Shown here: one piece after another, positions 59,281 through 64,000 of the stretch
Layout: every line of letters begins with the position of its first letter
How positions within the stretch are numbered: position 1 is the stretch's first letter
Source of the DNA: Colwellia sp. TT2012
GTDB taxonomy: Bacteria; Pseudomonadota; Gammaproteobacteria; Enterobacterales; Alteromonadaceae
Direction of reading: 5' to 3'
Length of the DNA stretch: 64,000 nt
Assembly (NCBI RefSeq): GCF_001440345.1
Contig: NZ_LJYX01000002.1
Location: 222,597-286,596, forward strand
Program-made: the position numbers and the translations under genes
The notes under the pieces: model-generated
The model's input: the letters and a program-made list of their open reading frames with translations, nothing else
Databases searched by the model: none
What the model was told of the DNA's origin: nothing

Positions 59281-60399
59281 TTAACCAAGTTTTTCCGTTA
59301 AAGTCTGCCAGCTGCGACGCTGCTCAGTTAATCTTTGCTTTAATTCTTGGTATTGCGCCATCAAGTCTGACTTTTCAACCTCAGCTAGTAGGTGATCTCG
59401 TTTTGCTTGCAATACCTTTTTCCGAACAAGGTAATACTCGTTTATTTTACTCACTAGCGATTCGTACTCTTGTTGCAGGTAAATAAGTGTTTGCTCAGTA
59501 TTGGGGTGAGTAATTAACTTTGCTTTGGTATTTTTTAGTGTCATGGCAATACGCATTTTTTCAATTTTGTCTTCAGGGCTAACACGTAAATGATGAGTCA
59601 AACCTAACCATTGACAGCTTTTAATTAACCATTTAGTTGGGTCATATTGCCACCAACGAATGCCATTACGGTAATCATTTTCAAACATATGGTGATAATT
59701 ATGATAGCCTTCGCCAAAAGTTAAATAAGCTAATAAACCATTATCTCTGGCGGTATTTTTGTCAGTATAGGTTTGTTTACCCCAAATATGAGCCAATGAA
59801 TTGATGAAGAATGTTGTATGGTGACTCATAACCAAGCGAAAGAATCCTACCAATAATAAGCTGTTAATTAAATTGCCATGCCATAAACCGAAAGCAACGG
59901 GAATACCTATATTCATCAACAGTGTTAGTAGTAAATAGTGTTTATGTTGCCACATAACGATGGCATCTTTTTGTAAATCACGAACATTTTTGTAATCACT
60001 ATATCGGGATGCTTGATACTCTCTACACATCCAACCTATATGAGAATACCAAAAGCCCATTTTAGCTGAATAGGGGTCAACATCATTTTTATCAACATGT
60101 TTGTGATGTATTCTATGGTCTGAGCACCAATGTAAAATACTATTTTGTAAGGCAAAGGCACCACCAAGCGCAAATATGAAACGCAAACTCCAATGCGCTT
60201 GATAGGTTTTATGTGACCAGAGACGATGATAGCCTGCTGTAATTGACATGCCACAATAAATAAAACAAAGCAAAGCAAAGATTATTTCAGTGTTATCAAA
60301 ACCATAAGTTAAAGCACGATAAGGTACAGCAATAACTGCTATTAAAAAGGTAACTAAAAAAAGGGTAACATTAAGCCAAATGACAGTGGGTTTTTTCAT
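59281..60399 (-). CDS. Membrane fatty-acid desaturase (delta-9 acyl desaturase type)
   Basis: A 372-residue inner-membrane di-iron desaturase that introduces a double bond in acyl chains, supporting membrane fluidity in the cold. The three His boxes are HRLWSH (58-63), HRIHH (95-99) and HNYHH (about 230). Membrane segments are at about 8-28, 38-56 and in the middle (about 150-185). After about residue 275 an extra, highly charged coiled-coil tail runs to the end, longer than in typical delta-9 enzymes. Its upstream region carries an 18-bp palindrome of FabR-operator type, so FabR control is expected. Confidence 0.93.
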   Translation of the reverse strand: MKKPTVIWLNVTLFLVTFLIAVIAVPYRALTYGFDNTEIIFALLCFIYCGMSITAGYHRLWSHKTYQAHWSLRFIFALGGAFALQNSILHWCSDHRIHHKHVDKNDVDPYSAKMGFWYSHIGWMCREYQASRYSDYKNVRDLQKDAIVMWQHKHYLLLTLLMNIGIPVAFGLWHGNLINSLLLVGFFRLVMSHHTTFFINSLAHIWGKQTYTDKNTARDNGLLAYLTFGEGYHNYHHMFENDYRNGIRWWQYDPTKWLIKSCQWLGLTHHLRVSPEDKIEKMRIAMTLKNTKAKLITHPNTEQTLIYLQQEYESLVSKINEYYLVRKKVLQAKRDHLLAEVEKSDLMAQYQELKQRLTEQRRSWQTLTEKLG

Positions 60400-60431
60400 T
60401 TTTTTCTCTAAAATCAGGATTAATCAATTTA

Positions 60432-60449
60432 AGCGTACACGTGTACGCT
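60432..60449. promoter_or_regulatory. Probable FabR operator (perfect 18-bp palindrome)
   Basis: AGCGTACACGTGTACGCT is a perfect inverted repeat 33 bp upstream of the desaturase start and about 140 bp before the divergent fabR gene. The form, AGCGTACA with its reverse complement, fits what is known of FabR sites before unsaturated-fatty-acid genes. The adjacent fabR gene supports the assignment. Repression of the desaturase when unsaturated acyl chains are plentiful is inferred. Confidence 0.85.
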
Positions 60450-60588
60450 GTTGTGGATAGTTTAGCTAGATCATCTGACCAGTCAAGTGAGTTTACTAAA
60501 TACTTTTTACTTTTTGGGCAAAACTGATATTTATTCGCTATTACAGTATGATAGTTACAGCAAATAATTCGCTATTTTTAGAAGAGCA

Positions 60589-61227
60589 ATGAGCATGAGT
60601 GGTGTAAGAGCACAGCAAAAAGAAAAGACCCGTCGTCAAATAATTAATGCGGCTTTAAAACAACTCAGCGCTGAGCGTAGTTTCTCTAGTTTAAGTTTAC
60701 GTGAGGTCGCAAAAGAGGCCGGCTTAGCGCCAACCTCTTTTTATCGTCACTTTTCTGATATGGATGAATTAGGTTTAACTCTAGTTGATGAAGCGGGTTT
60801 AACGCTTAGGCAGTTGATGCGCCAAGCAAGACAACGTATAGCTAAAGGTGGCTCTGTTATTCAAATATCGGTAGAAACTTTTATGGAGCTAATTGAGAGT
60901 AATGGTAATGTTTTTAGGCTATTGCTTCGTGAGCGATCTGGAACCTCGGCAGCTTTTCGTGCTGCAGTCATTCGAGAAATCCGATATTTTACCATGGAGC
61001 TTTGTGATTACTTGCAAAAAGCGAATAATCTTGATGCCGATGTTGCTTATATCCACGCACACGCCGCAGTAACCATTGTTTTTGGTGCTGGCTCTGATGC
61101 CCTTGATATCGACGATAAAGAAGAACGAGAACAATTAGCTCAGCAAACCATTCAACAATTACGCTTCATTGCGCGCGGTGCACTTGAATTTAGTGACCGT
61201 CGCAAAGTGTCTAAAAAATTTCGTTAA
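60589..61227 (+). CDS. fabR: Unsaturated fatty-acid biosynthesis repressor FabR (TetR family)
   Basis: A 212-residue TetR-type repressor of membrane-lipid genes, close to E. coli FabR throughout: [20 protein letters not shown], the helix-turn-helix [39 protein letters not shown] and [19 protein letters not shown]. Start at ATG 60589 or 60595. It is divergent from the desaturase gene, with the palindromic operator between. Its stop is 1 bp from the convergent trmA stop. Confidence 0.96.
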   Translation: MSMSGVRAQQKEKTRRQIINAALKQLSAERSFSSLSLREVAKEAGLAPTSFYRHFSDMDELGLTLVDEAGLTLRQLMRQARQRIAKGGSVIQISVETFMELIESNGNVFRLLLRERSGTSAAFRAAVIREIRYFTMELCDYLQKANNLDADVAYIHAHAAVTIVFGAGSDALDIDDKEEREQLAQQTIQQLRFIARGALEFSDRRKVSKKFR

Positions 61228-61228
61228 G

Positions 61229-62323
61229 CTATTTTCTGGTAAGTATTACGCCAGTTTCAATATGGTCGGTGTAAGGGAATTGATCAAACAAAGCAAATTT
61301 ATCAATTTGATGAGTCTCTACTAATAAGGCTAAATTGTCTTTTAATGTTTCAGGATTACAAGAAATATAAATAATCTTATTAAAGCGTCTAACTAATTCA
61401 ACACTATCTCTATCTAATCCAGCTCTAGGAGGATCTACCAACACGGTATCGTAGTTATAGGTGGTTAAGTCGAAATCCGCTAAACGTCTGAATTTGCGTT
61501 CACCATTCATGGCCTGACTGAATTCTTCACTCGACATACGGACAATATCAATATTATCAATATTATTTTTACTAATATTAATTTGGGCGGAGCGAACAGA
61601 GGTTTTAGATATTTCTGTAGCTAATACACGGGTAAAGTTCTCCGCTAGGGCAATACTGAAATTGCCATTACCACAATAAAGCTCAATCAAGTCACCACCA
61701 GAATTTTGTGTTGCTTGTTGGGCCCATAAAAGCATTTTTTCATTTACACCTGCATTAGGTTGAGTGAAACTGTTTTCAACTTGTTGGTAAATAAAGGTCT
61801 TGCTGCCGACTTGCAAAGATTCCATCACATAGTCTTTATCTATGATGATTTTCTGTTTTTTGGCGCGACCAATGATATCGACAGGAGCTATAGTGGAAAG
61901 CTGTACTTTTAATTTTTCCGCTTCAACTTTCCAGCTTTCTTCTAATGACTTGTGATACAACATGCTAATCAACAATTCACCACTTAATGTTGATAAAAAA
62001 TCAACTTGGAAAAGCTTATATCGTAATTCCTTATGATCTTTAATTGCAGCAAGTAAAGCCTTCATCGCCTTGTTAATCAATTTACTGGCAACAGGGAAGT
62101 CATCTACGCGATATTTTTCCTTCGTTTTACTATCAAACATTATGTAATAAAGATCATCACCGTCATGCCAAACCCTAAACTCAGCTCTTTGGCGGTAATT
62201 TAAGGGTGCAGATGGATATAAGTCAGCAGCGGGTAGTGAAAAATCACTAAATAGCTTAGCCATATCTTGTTGTTTCTTTAATAATTGCGCATCGTAATTA
62301 TCGGGATGAATGTGACTAAACAT
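61229..62323 (-). CDS. trmA: tRNA (uracil-5-)-methyltransferase
   Basis: A 364-residue SAM-dependent enzyme making m5U54 in the T loop of tRNAs (E. coli TrmA is 366). Signatures are [14 protein letters not shown] near the start, [10 protein letters not shown], the SAM motif [25 protein letters not shown] and the catalytic Cys in [10 protein letters not shown]. No Fe-S cluster motif of the RlmD type is seen. It is convergent with fabR, tail to tail with a 1-bp gap, leaving no room for a terminator. Confidence 0.97.
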   Translation of the reverse strand: MFSHIHPDNYDAQLLKKQQDMAKLFSDFSLPAADLYPSAPLNYRQRAEFRVWHDGDDLYYIMFDSKTKEKYRVDDFPVASKLINKAMKALLAAIKDHKELRYKLFQVDFLSTLSGELLISMLYHKSLEESWKVEAEKLKVQLSTIAPVDIIGRAKKQKIIIDKDYVMESLQVGSKTFIYQQVENSFTQPNAGVNEKMLLWAQQATQNSGGDLIELYCGNGNFSIALAENFTRVLATEISKTSVRSAQINISKNNIDNIDIVRMSSEEFSQAMNGERKFRRLADFDLTTYNYDTVLVDPPRAGLDRDSVELVRRFNKIIYISCNPETLKDNLALLVETHQIDKFALFDQFPYTDHIETGVILTRK

Positions 62324-62669
62324 AAAAGTGCCTTGTATAAAGAAATAGAGATAATAATACAGCGCGGATTTTACTATCGACTTAGCTTTTGTCTAGCGTT
62401 TAATTTATATAATTAATAATCAAAGAATTATTAAAAAGGCTCTGATTTTAGCCCAAATGGTCGGTAATCTAGTATATAGCATAAGTAAAGTAAGGCGTAT
62501 GGCATGGTTAATTCAACTAAGCCTTTGAATACAAAGGTACACCTAAGTATAAATTATTGCTCCGCACTAGTTGGCAATAAAATAAATTAATATGAGAGTA
62601 CCTGATAAAAGTGGAGCGGGAAACGATAATGTATAACTTGTACTGGATACTATGAAGGCAGATGATAAA

Positions 62670-62907
62670 ACACTAATAGTGACAAAGTTACTCTATAGCG
62701 TTATTTCAATTCAGCTAACATTATCTATCAGCCATGGGCGATCTAGGCAAATAAGTACTTAAGCAATATTTACTATATTAAAACAGAGCAAGAGTCAGTT
62801 GTAGCATTGTTTCATTTTGAAGATGTTGCCAGAATGCTAAGGCATTTGACAATACTAGTCATATATCTGTTCAAGCGCGTGGCGCGGTTGCAGCAGCGTT
62901 AAATTAA
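62670..62907 (+). pseudogene. Possible decayed coding remnant, unknown family
   Basis: Reading in one frame gives RYFNSANIIYQPWAI, an in-frame stop, then NKYLSNIYYIKTEQESVV and ALFHFEDVARML; after an apparent one-base deletion in a run of A near 62839 it resumes as KAFDNTSHISVQARGAVAA to a stop at 62905-62907. The second frame has the amino-acid mix of a real C-terminus. No family is recognised and the 5' limit is uncertain. It could also be chance. Confidence 0.35.
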
Positions 62908-62914
62908 GGCAATA

Positions 62915-62948
62915 AAAAAGGCTGCTAAAATAAATTAACAGCCTTTTA
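62915..62948 (-). terminator. Rho-independent terminator of the RRM gene
   Basis: AAAAGGCTG (about 62916-62924) pairs with CAGCCTTTT (62939-62947) around a 14-nt AT-rich loop. On the minus strand it is followed by a run of T. It lies 17 bp past the stop codon. Confidence 0.8.
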
Positions 62949-62964
62949 TTTATAATTTCTAGCT

Positions 62965-63447
62965 TTAATCGTCTAGGTTATTATCTTCAGTTCGCTCTGG
63001 GCGATCTTTTGCTTCTCTTACTTTCAATGTTCGTTGTTGAAACTCGGTATCATTAAGTGCAGTAATAGCAGCATCTAAATCACCAGCAGCCATTTCTACA
63101 AAACCGAAACCTCGACGTTTTCCTGTATGTTTATCTTTCATTAAACGTACAGAAAGAACCGAACCATGATTGGAGAAAAGTTCTCTTACTGCGGTTTCAT
63201 TGGCTCTATAAGGTAAATTACCAACATAAAGTGTTCTAACATCTTCATCTGAAGCAATAGTATTATTGGCTGTAGAAAATTGTGGACCAGTTGATGTTTT
63301 ACCAACGACTAGAGGTGCGAGAAACGCACTAATAAATACTAGACCAGCTGCAAGAACAGGGCTAGCTGTCATGTTAGAAGCGATAATGTAAGCGATAAGG
63401 GTAAAAACAACAGCAATAATGACTGTTTTTAATGTTGGAGACTTCAT
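62965..63447 (-). CDS. Membrane-anchored RNA-recognition-motif (RRM) protein
   Basis: A 160-residue protein combining two N-terminal hydrophobic segments (about 7-24 and 30-48) with a cytosolic RRM domain (about 71-147). RNP2 is LYVGNL (73-78) and RNP1 is RGFGFVEM (112-119); the aromatic residues that stack on RNA are present in both. The tail is short and acidic (EDNNLDD). Bacterial RRM proteins are usually small, soluble, and often cold-induced, so the membrane hairpin is unusual. AGGTAT precedes the ATG and a terminator follows the stop. The RNA target is unknown. Confidence 0.9.
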   Translation of the reverse strand: MKSPTLKTVIIAVVFTLIAYIIASNMTASPVLAAGLVFISAFLAPLVVGKTSTGPQFSTANNTIASDEDVRTLYVGNLPYRANETAVRELFSNHGSVLSVRLMKDKHTGKRRGFGFVEMAAGDLDAAITALNDTEFQQRTLKVREAKDRPERTEDNNLDD

Positions 63448-63686
63448 ATAAGGATACCTAATTATTATTTTAATAAACTAATTTAACTGCTTGGATATAT
63501 GCAAATAGCAATTCTATGTTACGCAGCTTTTTACAATGTGCAACTATCAAGTGCAAAATTTATGCAATTAATCTGCTAATAAAGCATAAATAGCAAAAAC
63601 ACCTAGTGTAATAGTTGTTTAAATGAACATGTTGTAGCTTAAGTAAACGAACGAATCAATATATAGAAATTTAAGTTAAAAAGGTA

Positions 63687-63714
63687 TTGACCAAAACTAA
63701 AAACACTCTAGAAT
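63687..63714 (+). promoter_or_regulatory. rrn-type promoter 1
   Basis: TTGACC (63687-63692), a 16-bp spacer, then TAGAAT (63709-63714) followed by the GC-containing discriminator GCTC. The 16-bp spacer and discriminator are characteristic of stringently controlled rrn P1 promoters. The upstream sequence is A/T-rich, as for an UP element. Confidence 0.75.
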
Positions 63715-63808
63715 GCTCATCCAGTTCCAAGGGGTAACCTAAAGAGCTGTTTTGATAAGTTATCTCTGCCTGATTAAGGTAAAGTAGCTAACTTAAGCTA
63801 ACGTTTTA

Positions 63809-63826
63809 AAGTGTTTTAAAACACTT
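63809..63826. repeat. Perfect 18-bp palindrome upstream of rrn promoter 2
   Basis: AAGTGTTTTAAAACACTT is a perfect inverted repeat, placed 22-39 bp before the -35 box of the second promoter. It could be a regulator site or a weak hairpin; nothing identifies the binder. Confidence 0.6.
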
Positions 63827-63847
63827 AACTTTTAATTAAAATAAACG

Positions 63848-63875
63848 TTGACATCAAAACTCGGAAGCGTAATAT
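63848..63875 (+). promoter_or_regulatory. rrn-type promoter 2
   Basis: TTGACA (63848-63853), a 16-bp spacer, TAATAT (63870-63875), then the GCGC discriminator. An A/T-rich UP-like stretch lies just upstream (63827-63846). Transcription should start near 63882. Confidence 0.85.
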
Positions 63876-63948
63876 GCGCATCCTGCTTCGGGCAAACGGC
63901 AACGTTAGCAAGGGGCGAAGGTACTTAGCGAATGCGACTAAGACCTCT

Positions 63949-63960
63949 TTTCTTTAACAA
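63949..63960 (+). promoter_or_regulatory. boxA-like antitermination element of the rrn leader
   Basis: TTTCTTTAACAA resembles the boxA consensus TGCTCTTTAACA. It is followed by sequence like the E. coli 16S leader (AATTTGTGTGGACACTC against AATCTGTGTGGGCACTC). It marks the leader of an rRNA operon that runs off the right edge. Confidence 0.85.
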
Positions 63961-64000
63961 TTAGTTATCATGCAATTTGTGTGGACACTCACATTAATGT

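Larger units (their letters stand above)
62324..62964. other. Intergenic region with a decayed coding remnant
   Basis: 641 bp between trmA and the RRM gene. The first 320 bp hold no open frame I recognise. The second half contains a decayed coding stretch (62670-62907) and, at its right edge, the terminator of the RRM gene. Confidence 0.5.
63448..64000. other. rrn operon upstream region
   Basis: 553 bp without a protein gene. It holds the RRM gene promoter on the left, then two rrn-type promoters (63687-63714 and 63848-63875), a perfect palindrome (63809-63826) and an rrn leader with a boxA-like element (63949-63960). The 16S gene itself should begin beyond the window. Confidence 0.7.

Overview
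The window looks like chromosome from a marine, probably cold-adapted gammaproteobacterium of the Alteromonadales, most like Colwellia or a near relative. The evidence is AT-rich DNA, many GTG/TTG starts, the conserved order tsaE-amiB-mutL-miaA-hfq-hflX-hflK-hflC-purA, ubiE-ubiJ-ubiB with ubiK nearby, FabR paired with a delta-9-type desaturase, and SthA. The genus is inferred from gene content and order, not from a search. No tRNA, CRISPR array, insertion sequence or prophage was seen. The last 300 bases are the promoter and leader region of a ribosomal RNA operon that continues past the window.

Layout. 0.1-5.2 kb: an RND efflux pump (inner-membrane pump and adaptor) with a TetR-type regulator. 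5.4-9.2 kb: a STAS/SpoIIAA-like small protein whose expected start codon is ATC, a LysR regulator, and the divergent glutathione-dependent formaldehyde detoxification pair frmA-frmB. 9.2-14.6 kb: a GNAT acetyltransferase, a DUF2750 protein and a three-gene ABC exporter/CrtC-like lipoprotein operon resembling AttEFGH. 14.9-16.5 kb: a CHASE-GGDEF diguanylate cyclase. 16.9-22.6 kb: ubiquinone genes ubiE, ubiJ, ubiB and ubiK, with rep helicase on the opposite strand. 22.7-32.5 kb: an exopolysaccharide-type operon with exosortase-A-associated hydrolases, an acyl carrier protein, a FemAB/GNAT-like protein, a fused WecB-WecC enzyme and a PrsT-like TPR lipoprotein; the exosortase is not in the window. 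32.8-38.4 kb: cytochrome c, DUF523, DUF4442, a large membrane protein that looks like a hybrid histidine kinase without its phospho-acceptor histidines, DUF1289 and a membrane coiled-coil protein. 38.5-52.3 kb: queG, nnrED and the tsaE-to-purA cluster. 52.7-57.1 kb: malic enzyme and three uncharacterised exported proteins. 57.2-62.3 kb: a frameshifted histidine phosphatase, sthA, fatty-acid desaturase, fabR and trmA. 62.3-64.0 kb: a decayed coding remnant, a membrane-anchored RRM protein, and tandem rrn promoters.

The most unusual signals are: (1) two separate genes, lysR and rep, are each followed by a diverged tandem copy of their own 3' end that begins at the base right after the intact stop codon; (2) a WecB-WecC fusion sits inside an exosortase-associated operon; (3) a full-length hybrid-kinase-like protein has lost every visible phosphotransfer histidine; (4) an 18-bp perfect palindrome of FabR-operator type lies between the desaturase and fabR; (5) a membrane-tethered RNA-recognition-motif protein is encoded near the rrn operon.
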